This document shows positions 16,871-25,764 of a DNA stretch of 64,000 nucleotides, in pieces. Every line of letters starts with the position of its first letter. Position 1 is the first letter of the stretch. The stretch lies in the NCBI GenBank assembly GCA_937927945.1, contig CALEYW010000025.1, positions 1 through 64,000 of the forward strand, written 5' to 3'. Position numbers and translations under genes: made by a program. Source of the DNA: an uncultured candidate division WPS-2 bacterium (GTDB lineage: Bacteria; Vulcanimicrobiota; Vulcanimicrobiia; Vulcanimicrobiales; Vulcanimicrobiaceae). Under the pieces are notes generated by a model, which was given only the letters and a program-made list of their open reading frames with translations, was not told the DNA's origin and did not search any database.

Positions 16871-18322
16871 TCAGAAGCCGTCGTCCGCGACGCGGCAGGG
16901 AGCCATGATCGCGTCGGTCATCCCGTGGATCACGCGCTTGTCGGCCGGCGCCACGGTCGCGAGGATGCCGCCCAACCGCGTCTCGTCGCCGACGACGAAA
17001 TAGTACGGGCAGAGCCGCACGCGACCGTCCATCTCTTTGATGTCACCGGTCGAGCGGTCGAGATACGGAACGCGCACCCGCTTGCCTTTGTGAAAGCGCT
17101 GCAGGATGTAGGGCGTCCGCTCGAACGAGGCCAGCGCTTCGTGCAGCGCTTCGCGCCACGCGTCCTTGGTGAGATCGTTGGCGACCTTGACGCCGCGCGA
17201 ACCCCAGGCAAGCTCGCTGAACCCCGACGGTTTGAGCACGTAGTCGCGCTCGCTCTTGCCGAGCTCCTCGAGCTGTGCCCAGTCGTGCACCGGCAGGCCG
17301 CCGGCGGTGAGGTCCATGATCGCCGCCTGCGGCGGCAGCGGATGCGGATCGACGATCCAGGTCCGCGGGAAGATCCCCAGCAGCCGTTCGTCGACGTGCG
17401 CGCCGAGCTCCGCTCGCCAGTACGCGCGCAGTAACGGATGGTGCAGGAGCGCGAACGACGACTTCTCTTCGAGGTGCGCCTTCGGCGGCGGCGTGAGCTT
17501 GACGCGATTGTGACGCGCCGCGTAGAGCATCAGCTCTTGCTTGGGAATGTTGAGCAGATCGAAGAGCTCGAAGTTGCGGTACAGGACGTCGATCTTCTCT
17601 TCGCGCCCATCCTCACGCCGCACGAAGAGCGCCTCTTCGCTGAAGACGATGTCCTGCGGCAAACAGACGATGACGTCGGCGAGATTCAGCGCGCGGATGC
17701 GGTCGGCGAGCCAACGCAGCTCGTTGCGGTAGTCGGCAGACTCTTCGCTCACCACGATGGCGACGGCCGGATGCTCGTTTCCGGCAATCGAAGCGAGCAT
17801 CGCACCGAACTGCCGCGCCATGCCGTCGAATCCGCCGACGCTGTCGCTGCCGATCTCGCAGTACGTCTGCGCCATCGCGCCGACGAAACCCATTCCGCCG
17901 GGAACGCTGTCGAGTTCGCTTGCGATGTAGCCGTCGTCGGTGAGGATCAAGTCGGGCCGGATGACCCGCGGAACGTCTTGCTTGAAGCGGTTCAGCCGAG
18001 CCAGCTTGACGATCTGTTCCGGTTTGCCGCGATCGAGAAAGTCCGCGATGAACGCGGGCGCGGTGCCGCGCGCGCTGCGCAGATACAGGGAGTTGAGCGC
18101 GCGATAGAAGGCGAGCAGGTCGTTGCCCAGCGTCTCGATCGCGGCGACCGTCGAGGGCGCCAGCGGAAACGGCTCGGGCGAGACGCGCCATGCGACGCCG
18201 CCGACGGTGCCCTCGGTGACGCGGAAAAGGCCGGCCGGCAAGTGCTCGGTGACGTAGCGACCGCGTCCGGCCGCATCGAGCTCCGGGGTTACGCTGGTAC
18301 AGGACATCAGTTGTGTCGACAC
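16871..18322 (-). CDS. Circularly permuted ATP-grasp-like protein of unknown function
   Basis: 483 residues. The C-terminal half resembles ATP-grasp ligases of the glutathionylspermidine-synthase type: DYVLKPSGFSELAWGSRGVKVAND gives the ATP-binding lysine and glycine-rich loop, and DGRVRLCPYYFVVGDETRLGGILATV the metal-binding end. Conserved surface stretches include VIRPDLILTDDGYIASELDSVPGGMGF. It may ligate a carboxylate to an amine, but the substrate is unknown and no polyamine or peptide genes are adjacent. It begins about 57 nt from a small secreted-protein gene on the same strand. Confidence 0.6.
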   Translation of the reverse strand: MSTQLMSCTSVTPELDAAGRGRYVTEHLPAGLFRVTEGTVGGVAWRVSPEPFPLAPSTVAAIETLGNDLLAFYRALNSLYLRSARGTAPAFIADFLDRGKPEQIVKLARLNRFKQDVPRVIRPDLILTDDGYIASELDSVPGGMGFVGAMAQTYCEIGSDSVGGFDGMARQFGAMLASIAGNEHPAVAIVVSEESADYRNELRWLADRIRALNLADVIVCLPQDIVFSEEALFVRREDGREEKIDVLYRNFELFDLLNIPKQELMLYAARHNRVKLTPPPKAHLEEKSSFALLHHPLLRAYWRAELGAHVDERLLGIFPRTWIVDPHPLPPQAAIMDLTAGGLPVHDWAQLEELGKSERDYVLKPSGFSELAWGSRGVKVANDLTKDAWREALHEALASFERTPYILQRFHKGKRVRVPYLDRSTGDIKEMDGRVRLCPYYFVVGDETRLGGILATVAPADKRVIHGMTDAIMAPCRVADDGF

Positions 18323-18378
18323 CGCATGTCTCTGCCCGGGAACCGTTCGCGGCGCGAGCGGTTGCGGCGCCCGCTCGC

Positions 18379-18747
18379 CTATTTGAGCGGAACGGCTCCC
18401 GGCAGGAGCAGGGCGTGCTCGATCGACGCGGTGCCTTCACGGTAGGCCAGCGTGACGTGGAGCGTGTACGGCAGGTTCAACCGCGCCAGCGAGAGGTCGT
18501 CGATGGTGCGCGACGCCGAAGCGCCAGGCAGCACCTCGATCGCGGTCGTGTGGGTGAAGGAGCCCGCGGCGGCCTTCACCGTCTCGGTTACGCCCACGTT
18601 TCGGCCATCGGGTGCGCCGGCGCAGACCGTCACGGTGACCGGGCCGTTCACGTCGAAGGTGTCGTGGCTGCACTTCTGCGCAGGCTGGGCCGGGGCGGCG
18701 GAGGTCCCCGCCGCGAGGAGCGCCAGGATGGCGACGAAGGTACGCAT
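18379..18747 (-). CDS. Small secreted protein, unknown
   Basis: 122 residues with a clear signal peptide (FVAILALLAAGTSAAPAQ). Two cysteines (KCSHDTF and VTVCAG) could form a disulfide in the mature protein. The remainder is beta-rich with alternating Thr/Val. No family recognised. ATG 18747 is chosen because it starts the signal peptide. It is read towards 18379, away from the ATP-grasp-like gene start. Confidence 0.65.
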   Translation of the reverse strand: MRTFVAILALLAAGTSAAPAQPAQKCSHDTFDVNGPVTVTVCAGAPDGRNVGVTETVKAAAGSFTHTTAIEVLPGASASRTIDDLSLARLNLPYTLHVTLAYREGTASIEHALLLPGAVPLK

Positions 18748-18876
18748 GCTCCGGGAACGTATTCGAGGAAGCCGCCGTTGCGCATCCCTGGCGGGTGCTT
18801 CGGGTATCGTCACAGGAGCGTCTGCGGCGCGGGGCCGGCGACGCAACCCCGGCGCGAGCCGTTAAAGACTCAAGGA

Positions 18877-19689
18877 ATGACCAGCAACATCGACCTCATC
18901 GCACTCGACCTCGACGGCACGCTGCTCGCGCCGGACGAAACGATCAGCGACCGCAACCGCCAAGCCATCCGCCAAGCTCTCGCCGCGGGCATCCGCGTCG
19001 TCCTCGTCACGGGACGAGGCGTCGACACGCCGATCCGTGTCTCGAAGGAGTTGGGCCTCAACCTGCCCGTCATCTGCTGCCATGGGGCGCTGACGAAGGA
19101 TTTCGGCGCCAACCGGACCTTGGAGCACGTCCCGGTCCCATTGCAGTACGCCGTGCCGATGATCGAATATGCCGAGGCCCAGGGACTCTCGATCGCGGTG
19201 TACATCGAAGAGGCGTTCTACCGCATCACGGGCTCGCACATCTTCATGCAAGACATGCGTGGACCGGGTTGGCACGAGGTCCCCTCGATTCGCGAGATGC
19301 TCAGCGAGGCGCCGACTTTCATCCGCTTCCTGGGGGCGGAGTCGGTGACGCGGATGCAGGCGGAGTTCGGCGATCTCCCGCTGAGCTTCCGGCACGAGAC
19401 GTGGGGTGACCTCGTCGAGTGCGCCGTGCTGAACCGCGACGCGAGCAAGAAGAACGCGCTGGCCCGGCTGTGCGCCGACTTCCAAGTCCATTCCGACCGC
19501 GTGCTTGCGATCGGCGACTCGCGCAACGACATCCCGATGCTGCGTTGGGCGAAGATCGGCGTCGCGATGGGCAACGCGTTGCCGGAAGTCCGCCAGGCCG
19601 TCCGCTACGTGACGGCGGCCAACGACGACGACGGGGTCGCGCAGGCCATCGCGCGGTTCTGCTTGCCGCCGGCCAAGAAGTCCGCCTGA
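18877..19689 (+). CDS. Cof-type HAD phosphatase
   Basis: 270 residues with class IIB HAD motifs: LIALDLDGTLL, LVTGRG, lysine in DASKKNAL and IGDSRNDIPMLRWA. Cof/YbiV-type proteins dephosphorylate sugar phosphates, FMN or HMP-PP with broad specificity. ATG with AAGGA 5 nt upstream. The next small gene starts 3 nt after its stop. Confidence 0.9.
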   Translation: MTSNIDLIALDLDGTLLAPDETISDRNRQAIRQALAAGIRVVLVTGRGVDTPIRVSKELGLNLPVICCHGALTKDFGANRTLEHVPVPLQYAVPMIEYAEAQGLSIAVYIEEAFYRITGSHIFMQDMRGPGWHEVPSIREMLSEAPTFIRFLGAESVTRMQAEFGDLPLSFRHETWGDLVECAVLNRDASKKNALARLCADFQVHSDRVLAIGDSRNDIPMLRWAKIGVAMGNALPEVRQAVRYVTAANDDDGVAQAIARFCLPPAKKSA

Positions 19690-19691
19690 GG

Positions 19692-19949
19692 GTGCAGCCC
19701 GCCGCGCCGAGCCCCGAATACGAAAACGAACTGCGCACGCTGCTCGCCGAACGCGATTGGGAGGCGTTGCGCGAGTTCACCCGCCGCAACAATCAAATCC
19801 CCGACGACATCTACGCGCAGGATCGGCACTTCTGGGAGGTACTGATGCACAAACTGACCTGCAACCGGATCGATCTGCTCGGCATGCACGACGACTCGCG
19901 CGCGTGGCTCGAACGACACGGCTACACGACCGATCTCGGCGGCGTCTAG
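19692..19949 (+). CDS. Small conserved-looking cytosolic protein, unknown
   Basis: 85 residues, acidic and helical, with no signal peptide or membrane segment. It contains LLAERDWEALREFTRRNNQIPDDIYAQDRHFWEVLMHKL followed by a short C-tail. The frame is open from GTG 19692, which directly follows the HAD stop, and ends 4 nt before moaD. Tight spacing on both sides and protein-like composition support a real gene. No family recognised. Confidence 0.6.
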   Translation: MQPAAPSPEYENELRTLLAERDWEALREFTRRNNQIPDDIYAQDRHFWEVLMHKLTCNRIDLLGMHDDSRAWLERHGYTTDLGGV

Positions 19950-19953
19950 CGCC

Positions 19954-20199
19954 ATGCAGGTGCAGGTGCTGGCGTTTGCGCGGTTGCGGGAAATCCTCGG
20001 ATTCGGCGCGCGCCGGCTCGACCTCCCCGAAGGGACGACGCTCGACGCGCTCTGGGCCGGCCTGACCCGCGACGCCGCGGACCTCGCGCCGTTTCGCGCG
20101 TCGACCCGCTTCGCACGCAACGGTGCGCTGGCCGACGGAACCGTCGCGCTGCGCGACGGCGACGAGGTCGCGCTGCTCCCGCCGGTGGGCGGCGGCTGA
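19954..20199 (+). CDS. moaD: Molybdopterin synthase small subunit MoaD
   Basis: 81-residue ubiquitin-fold sulfur carrier ending in the required Gly-Gly (PVGGG). LAFARLREILG at the N-terminus is typical. The C-terminal glycine is adenylated by MoeB and thiocarboxylated to donate sulfur to precursor Z. The stop overlaps moaE by 1 nt. Confidence 0.93.
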   Translation: MQVQVLAFARLREILGFGARRLDLPEGTTLDALWAGLTRDAADLAPFRASTRFARNGALADGTVALRDGDEVALLPPVGGG

Positions 20200-20621
20200 T
20201 GATCGCACTCTCCGCTGCGCCGCTCGACGTGGACACGCTGGTGCGCGCGGTGCGCAGCGACGCGCACGGCGCCGTCGTCACCTTTCTCGGCACGACGCGC
20301 GAAAGGTCGCCGGGCGATCCGCGCCCGGTCGTCGCGCTGGAGTACGAAGCCTACGAGTCGATGGCCGTCGCCGTGATGGAAGAGATCGCCGCGGAGACAC
20401 GCGAGCGTTTCGGACCGCTCGGCATCGCGATGGTCCACCGCACGGGGCGCGTGAGTCTGGGTGAGCCCTCGGTCGCCGTCGTCGTCGCCGCCCCGCACCG
20501 CGGCCGTGCGTTCGAAGCCTGCCGGTACGCGATCGACGCCCTCAAATCACGCGTCGCCGTCTGGAAGCGCGAAATCTATCGCGACGGCGACGCCGCCTGG
20601 ATCGAAAACACGCCGTCGTGA
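20199..20621 (+). CDS. moaE: Molybdopterin synthase catalytic subunit MoaE
   Basis: 140 residues. GAVVTFLGTTRERSPGD, LEYEAYESMA, MVHRTGRVSLGEPSVAVVVAAPHRGRAFEACR and the catalytic lysine region LKSRVAVWKREIY are all MoaE hallmarks. It forms the heterotetramer with MoaD that converts cPMP to molybdopterin. Confidence 0.95.
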   Translation: MIALSAAPLDVDTLVRAVRSDAHGAVVTFLGTTRERSPGDPRPVVALEYEAYESMAVAVMEEIAAETRERFGPLGIAMVHRTGRVSLGEPSVAVVVAAPHRGRAFEACRYAIDALKSRVAVWKREIYRDGDAAWIENTPS

Positions 20622-20648
20622 ACGTTATCCTGCACCGCATCCCTGTCA

Positions 20649-20667
20649 CCCTGAGCTCGTCGAAGGG
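20649..20667. repeat. CCCTGAG...CGAAGGG-type palindromic repeat
   Basis: CCCTGAGCTCGTCGAAGGG matches the widely scattered bacterial hairpin CCCTGAGCNNGTCGAAGGG. It forms a near-perfect stem on both strands. It sits between moaE and the hydrolase and, read in the hydrolase frame, encodes the telltale TLSSSKGE. That is a reason to reject an ATG upstream of it. Confidence 0.75.
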
Positions 20668-20677
20668 GGAGCTCGCT

Positions 20678-21391
20678 GTGCTCGAATACGAAGCGCGGCG
20701 CGCGCGCGACGTGACGCTGGTCGTCGGCCACGGGTACTCCAGCTCGAAGCAGAATCTCGACGGTTTGTGCGCGTTTCTCGCCAGCCATGGCTTCGCGGTG
20801 TACTCGCTCGACTTTCCCGGTCACAAGCTCGGCGCGAGCGGCGGTCGTTTGCGTTCGGTCGACGACCTCGTCGACGCGATGAGCGCGGTCGTCGCCTTCG
20901 CACGCGAGCGCGGCGCGACGAGCGTCTACACGGTCGGTCACAGCATGGGTGCCATGACGGCCCTGTGTACCGCGGGGCGCGACCACTCGGTCGCCGGCGC
21001 GGTGTCGATCGCGACAGGCTACGGCCGTCCGGCGGTTCTGGAGACCCTCACGGCACGTGGTGTCGTGGATTTGCGGTCGTCGTATGTCGACGGCCTGACC
21101 CTGCAGCAGCTCGCGCACGAGTGGGAGCCCCTGCTGGACGAGGCGCTGATCGATCTGGCCGGGCGCCCGGTGCTCTTCGTCGCCGCCGAACGCGACGGTA
21201 TGGTCTCGCGTGCCTCGGTCGAGGAACTGTACCGCCGCGCGAGCGAGCCGAAGGCGCTGGTCTCCATCGCGAGCGACCACACCTTCGCCGGCGACAACAG
21301 CCGCACGGCTGTCCTGCAGTGGCTGACGGCGATGCACTCCCGCCGCGCGGCGGACCCCCTCGAAACCCCGCTCATCGACGCGCCGCTCTAA
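20678..21391 (+). CDS. Alpha/beta-hydrolase
   Basis: 237 residues from GTG 20678. Nucleophile motif TVGHSMGAMTA, aspartate in LFVAAERDGM and histidine in SDHTFAGDNS give a complete catalytic triad. It is most like BAAT/prolyl-peptidase-fold hydrolases such as the YqiA/BD-FAE-type esterases; the substrate is unknown. The frame opens at 20618, but residues before 20678 come from the palindromic repeat, while GGGGGAG lies 7 nt before the GTG. It precedes the MoeB-like gene by 5 nt. Confidence 0.82.
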   Translation: MLEYEARRARDVTLVVGHGYSSSKQNLDGLCAFLASHGFAVYSLDFPGHKLGASGGRLRSVDDLVDAMSAVVAFARERGATSVYTVGHSMGAMTALCTAGRDHSVAGAVSIATGYGRPAVLETLTARGVVDLRSSYVDGLTLQQLAHEWEPLLDEALIDLAGRPVLFVAAERDGMVSRASVEELYRRASEPKALVSIASDHTFAGDNSRTAVLQWLTAMHSRRAADPLETPLIDAPL

Positions 21392-21396
21392 CGGGC

Positions 21397-22533
21397 GTGA
21401 GCAAAGCGGCTTCCGCGACGACCTTGGCCGGCCGCCGCGACCTGCGACGGTACAGCCGGCATCTGCTGATCCCCGAGGTGGGGTTGGCGGGCCAAGAGCG
21501 CTTGAGCGCGGCGCGGGTCCTGGTGGTCGGGGCCGGCGGCTTGGGCTCGCCGGTGCTGGCCTACCTCGCTGCCGCCGGGGTCGGGCGCCTCATCGTGATC
21601 GACGACGACACCGTCGACGTGACCAATTTGCAGCGGCAGATCTTGTATGACACCGCCGACGTCGGTGCGTCCAAAGCGCTGCGCGCGGCGGAACGGCTGC
21701 GGGCGCTCAACCCGCAGATCGCGATCGACGCGCTCGCGACGCGCCTCGACACCACGAACGCGCGCGACCTCGTTCGGTTGGCCGATGTCGTGGTCGACGG
21801 CAGCGACACGTTCTCGACCCGCTATCTGGTGAACGATGCGTGCGTGCTCGAGGGCAAAGCCGACGTGCACGGTGCGATCTTCCGGTTCGACGGGCAAGTC
21901 TCGGTTTTCGGCGCACCGGGCGGACCGTGCTATCGCTGTCTCTATCCGGAGCCGCCGCCCGAGCACCTCGTTCCGACGTGCTCGGAGGGCGGCGTGCTTG
22001 GCGTGCTGGCCGGCATCGTCGGCTCGTTCCAAGCCGCCGAGACGCTCAAGCTGCTGCTCGGGATCGGATCGCCGCTGATCGGCCGCCTGCTGCTGATCGA
22101 CGCGCTCGACGCGCGCGTGCGCGACGTGCGCATCGAACGCGATCCGGCCTGTCCGCTCTGCGGCGACGCGCCCTCGATCCGCGAACTCGGCACGGCACCG
22201 GCGCGCGAAGCGCCCGCGCGCACCGTCCCCGATCTCGATCTCGACGGGCTCGATGCGGCGCTCGCCGCGGGCGCGGTCGTGCTCGACGTGCGCGAGCCGC
22301 ACGAGCGCGCGCTCGGGGAAGTCCCGGGTGCCGTGGCGATTCCGGCGACCGTCCTCGAAGCACGGATGCACGAGCTCGACACGGCGCGGACCTACGTCGT
22401 CGCGTGCCGCATCGGCTCCAAATCGCGCTGGGCCGCCGAGCGCCTCAAGGAGGCCGGCTTCGGCAGGGTCTATCACCTCCGTGACGGGCTTCTCGCACTC
22501 GCCGCACGCGATGCGTCGTTCGATCTGTTCTAG
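21397..22533 (+). CDS. moeB: MoeB/ThiF-like adenylyltransferase with C-terminal rhodanese domain
   Basis: 378 residues. The E1-like domain has VVGAGGLGSPVLAYLAAAG, the ATP-binding arginines, zinc-binding CYRC and CPLC pairs, and TCSEGGVLG. A rhodanese domain (about 280-375) ends with an active-site loop CRIGSKS. It adenylates the MoaD C-terminus, and the rhodanese part can supply the persulfide, as in MOCS3/Uba4-type fusions. ThiS activation is an alternative or additional role. The moaD and moaE genes just upstream favour molybdopterin. GTG start, no separate RBS. Confidence 0.88.
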   Translation: MSKAASATTLAGRRDLRRYSRHLLIPEVGLAGQERLSAARVLVVGAGGLGSPVLAYLAAAGVGRLIVIDDDTVDVTNLQRQILYDTADVGASKALRAAERLRALNPQIAIDALATRLDTTNARDLVRLADVVVDGSDTFSTRYLVNDACVLEGKADVHGAIFRFDGQVSVFGAPGGPCYRCLYPEPPPEHLVPTCSEGGVLGVLAGIVGSFQAAETLKLLLGIGSPLIGRLLLIDALDARVRDVRIERDPACPLCGDAPSIRELGTAPAREAPARTVPDLDLDGLDAALAAGAVVLDVREPHERALGEVPGAVAIPATVLEARMHELDTARTYVVACRIGSKSRWAAERLKEAGFGRVYHLRDGLLALAARDASFDLF

Positions 22534-22563
22534 CGTCGGCCTCACCATGAAAGGTGGCTCCAA

Positions 22564-23091
22564 CTGATCCAGTCGTTCCCGACCATTTTCGCCGAGGCGC
22601 GGGTGTTCGTTCCCGATGCGTTCGAAGACGATCGCGGCTTCTTCAAAGAGACCTGGTCGGATCCGAAGTATGCCGAAGCCGGGCTCGACCTGCGCTGGGC
22701 GCAGGACTCGTGCTCGTGGTCGACGCGCAACGTCCTGCGCGGCTTGCACTACGACTTCCGCATGGCGAAGCTCGTGCAGTGTCTGAAGGGACGCATCTGG
22801 GATGCGATCGTCGATTTGCGGCGCGACTCGCCGACGTACTTGCGCTGGCAAGGCTTTCTGCTGACCGATCGCAACCACAAACAGCTGTTCGTCCCGCCGG
22901 GATTCGGCCACGGTTTCCTCGCGCTCGACGACGAAGCGGTCGTGCACTACAAGAACAGCGTCCCGTACGATCCCGCTCACGAGGGCGCGGTGTTTTGGCG
23001 CAACGCGCGCATCGGCGTGCAGTGGCCGTTGGTCGGGGAACCCCGCATCTCGGCGAAAGACGCCGTCGTACCGGAAGGTTTCTTGCCGTGA
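22564..23091 (+). CDS. rfbC: dTDP-4-dehydrorhamnose 3,5-epimerase family protein
   Basis: Cupin-fold epimerase of the RmlC family, about 175 residues. FEDDRGFFKETW, catalytic RGLHYD, LKGRIWDAIVDLRRDSPTY, FVPPGFGHGFLAL and YKNSVPYDPAHEGAVFWRN are all in register. Initiation is ambiguous. GTG 22603 is the first common start, but it would remove the first conserved strand. CTG 22564, with AAAGGTGG 6 nt upstream, gives a full-length N-terminus. The other dTDP-rhamnose genes are absent. It overlaps the aldo-keto reductase by 4 nt. Confidence 0.85.
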   Translation: MIQSFPTIFAEARVFVPDAFEDDRGFFKETWSDPKYAEAGLDLRWAQDSCSWSTRNVLRGLHYDFRMAKLVQCLKGRIWDAIVDLRRDSPTYLRWQGFLLTDRNHKQLFVPPGFGHGFLALDDEAVVHYKNSVPYDPAHEGAVFWRNARIGVQWPLVGEPRISAKDAVVPEGFLP

Positions 23092-23936
23092 TCGTGCGGC
23101 CGTTCGGACCGACCGGGCGCGACGTGCCGATCGTCGGTCAGGGCACGTGGAACATCCCCGTGCGCGGCGGCCCGGCGGAAGAAGCGAAGCGCGCGCTGCG
23201 GCGCGGGATCGAGCTGGGCATGGTGCACATCGACACGGCGGAGATGTACGGCGACGGCGCTTCGGAGCGGCTGGTCGGTGAGGTGATCCGCGGTCTGCCG
23301 CGCGAGCAGCTGTTCATCGCGAGCAAAGTGCTGCCGTCGAACGGCTCGTTTCAAGGGACGATTCGTGCCTGCGAGGCGTCGCTCGAACGCCTCGGCACGG
23401 AGTACCTCGATCTCTACATGCTGCACTGGCGCGGCAGCATACCCCTGGAAGAGACGATGCGCGCGCTCGAGCGACTCATCGCGGACGGGAAGACGCGCGC
23501 GCTCGGAGTGAGCAATTTCGACGTCGACGATCTCGAGGAAGCGCGCGCGGCGCTGGAACGCGAACCGATCGCGTGCAATCAGCTGCTCTACCATCTCGGC
23601 GAGCGGAGCATCGAAACGCACGAACTGCCGTACTGCCGCGAGCACGGCATCGCCGTCACCGCGTATACGCCCTTCGGACGCGGCGACTGGACCGACAAAC
23701 CGGGCGCCAAGGTGCTCGACGCGATCGCGCGCAAGCGCGGCGCGACGCCGCGGCAAGTGATTCTCGCGTTCCTCACGCGCGACCCAATCGTATTCGCGAT
23801 CCCGAAGGCATCGACGATCGCGCACGCCGAGGAGAATGCCGGCGCCGGCGATCTGCGCCTCGACGACGAAGAAAGCGCCGCGATCGATGCCGCATTCCCG
23901 ATCCGCCGCCGGCGCGGCGGACTCCCGACGCTGTAG
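23088..23936 (+). CDS. Aldo-keto reductase
   Basis: 282 residues, a compact AKR (AKR5/YeaE-like). The tetrad is visible: Asp in HIDTAEMYGDG with its Tyr, Lys in IASKVLP and His in LYMLHWRG. Cofactor-binding FAIPKAST follows. It reduces an unidentified aldehyde or ketone with NADPH. GTG start with GGAAGG upstream, overlapping the rfbC stop (GTGA). The pairing with rfbC may mean a sugar substrate, which is inference. Confidence 0.9.
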   Translation: MIVRPFGPTGRDVPIVGQGTWNIPVRGGPAEEAKRALRRGIELGMVHIDTAEMYGDGASERLVGEVIRGLPREQLFIASKVLPSNGSFQGTIRACEASLERLGTEYLDLYMLHWRGSIPLEETMRALERLIADGKTRALGVSNFDVDDLEEARAALEREPIACNQLLYHLGERSIETHELPYCREHGIAVTAYTPFGRGDWTDKPGAKVLDAIARKRGATPRQVILAFLTRDPIVFAIPKASTIAHAEENAGAGDLRLDDEESAAIDAAFPIRRRRGGLPTL

Positions 23937-23973
23937 GCGCGAGGATCCGGCGACGGCACTCACCAGCGCGGCA

Positions 23974-25098
23974 GTGAAACGGATCGCGCGCGCGTGCGGC
24001 GCGGGCGCCGTTCGCATCGCGAGCGCCGACGCCGATCCCGCCACGCTGGCCCGCTTGCGCGCCGCGCTGGCGCGCGCCGATCTGGCGACGTGGTCGTACG
24101 ACGATGCGTACGCGCGCGCAGCGAGCGAGCCGGGGACCATGCTGCCGGGGGCCCGCAGCGTCGTCTGCATCGCGGTCCCGTATGCGACGCCGCCGCCGCC
24201 CGAACGCCGCGGACGCGGACGCGTCTCGGCCTACGCGTGGTCGCCCGATTACCATCGCGCGATGCGCGCGACGCTCGGCGAGATCGCGCGCGAGATCGAC
24301 GCGCTCGCCGGCACCGCCGTGACCCGCGTCGCGTGCGACACCGCGCCGCTGGCGGAACGAGCGTTCGCCGCGCGCGCCGGGTTGGGCTGGGTCGGCAAAC
24401 ACACCAGCCTCATCGTGCACGGACTCGGGTCCGCCGTGTTCTTGGGCGAGATCGTCACGACGCTCGCGCTCGAGCCGGACCCGCCGCTCGCCACGTCGTG
24501 CGGGTCGTGCGCGCGCTGTGTCGACGTCTGTCCGACCGGCGCGCTGCGCGGTGACCGCACGATGGATGCGAACCGCTGCATCAGCGACCTCACCCAGCGC
24601 CGCGACGCGATACCGCGCGCGCTCCGGCCGCTGGTCGGAACGTGGGTGTGGGGCTGCGATCTCTGCAACGATGCCTGCCCGCCGTCGATCCGTGCGGGCC
24701 GGCGCGGCGGCTCCGCGTTCGCGCCGGCGGACGACGGCGTCGCCGCACCCGACCTGCACGAGCTGCTGCGCGTGCGCGGTGCGGCATTCCGTCGCTTGCG
24801 AGCGACGGCGATGGGCTGGCGCGGTGCGACCGTGCTGCGTCGAAATGCTGCGGTGGCGCTGGGAAACGGTCTCGACCGAGCCGACGTCCCGGCGTTGGCG
24901 ACCGCGCTGCGAGAGGATCCGAGCCCGCTCGTCCGCGGTCACGCTGCCTGGGCGCTCGGCCGCATCGGATCGCCGCAGGCGTACGCTGCGCTGCACGCCG
25001 CAGCGGCGTCCGAGCGTACGGACGCCGTGCGCGAAGAAGTCGCCGCCGCGCTGGAACCCCAGGCACCCCAACCGGCGTTCCAGCATCACACGCTATGA
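23974..25098 (+). CDS. queG: Epoxyqueuosine reductase QueG
   Basis: Last step of queuosine synthesis: reduces epoxyqueuosine on tRNA using cobalamin and two [4Fe-4S] clusters. VKRIARACGAGAVRIASAD opens it, LAERAFAARAGLGWVGKHTSLI is the QueG signature, CGSCARCVDVCPTGA and CDLCNDACP bind the clusters. A HEAT-like repeat tail (VRGHAAWALGRIGSPQAY) ends it. 374 residues, normal. GTG 23974 chosen; the frame is open a little further upstream. Confidence 0.94.
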   Translation: MKRIARACGAGAVRIASADADPATLARLRAALARADLATWSYDDAYARAASEPGTMLPGARSVVCIAVPYATPPPPERRGRGRVSAYAWSPDYHRAMRATLGEIAREIDALAGTAVTRVACDTAPLAERAFAARAGLGWVGKHTSLIVHGLGSAVFLGEIVTTLALEPDPPLATSCGSCARCVDVCPTGALRGDRTMDANRCISDLTQRRDAIPRALRPLVGTWVWGCDLCNDACPPSIRAGRRGGSAFAPADDGVAAPDLHELLRVRGAAFRRLRATAMGWRGATVLRRNAAVALGNGLDRADVPALATALREDPSPLVRGHAAWALGRIGSPQAYAALHAAAASERTDAVREEVAAALEPQAPQPAFQHHTL

Positions 25099-25736
25099 TG
25101 AATCGCCGTTTCGCTTTGCTTGCCGCCCTCACGATTGCCGCCCTCGCGGCGCCGTCGCGTCCGGTCGCGGCCGCCGCTGATGCCGACCTCTACGCGCGCA
25201 TGCAGCGCGTGAACAGCGAACTGCAGTCCTACCAGGCCGACGTCACGGTCGCGATTCAGCTGCACACGTTTCCGTTCCTGAGCCCGACGCTCGAAGGCAA
25301 GGCATATTACAAGCGCCCCGACAAGACCGCGGTCCAGTTCGCGACCGTCCCGGCGCTCGCCGGCCAATTGAAGAAGGTCGTCGGCCAGATGGAACCGCCG
25401 TCGGATTGGCCGAAACTGTACGATGTCACGCCGATGGGTGACGACGGCACGACGGCCACGTTCAAGCTGGTGCGGAAGAAGAACGGCCGTATCGACCACG
25501 TCGACGTGAAGGTCGAGGACAAGACCGCGACCGTCACCGAGATGACGTATGTCTACAAAGAAGACGGCGGCACGATCCGGTTCGACAACACGTACGATCA
25601 GATCGGCGGCAACTTCGTGGTGAAGCAGCAGACCGGCAAGGTCGACGTCCCGCACTACAACGCCGATATCAGCTCGTCGTTCGCGAACTACAAGATCAAC
25701 GTCCCGGTCGACGACAAAATCTTCACCGAAAGTTAG
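25095..25736 (+). CDS. LolA-like outer-membrane lipoprotein carrier
   Basis: 213 residues with a signal peptide (FALLAALTIAALAAPSRPVAA) and a LolA/LolB-like half-barrel: MQRVNSELQSYQADVTVAI, TLEGKAYYKRPDKTAVQF and the DNTYDQIGGNFVVKQQTGKVD region. Likely shuttles lipoproteins or other lipids across the periplasm. No LolB or LolCDE is nearby. ATG overlaps the queG stop as ATGATG. Confidence 0.75.
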   Translation: MMNRRFALLAALTIAALAAPSRPVAAAADADLYARMQRVNSELQSYQADVTVAIQLHTFPFLSPTLEGKAYYKRPDKTAVQFATVPALAGQLKKVVGQMEPPSDWPKLYDVTPMGDDGTTATFKLVRKKNGRIDHVDVKVEDKTATVTEMTYVYKEDGGTIRFDNTYDQIGGNFVVKQQTGKVDVPHYNADISSSFANYKINVPVDDKIFTES

Positions 25737-25764
25737 GACAACGGCCGCAAAACCGCCGCCTGCT

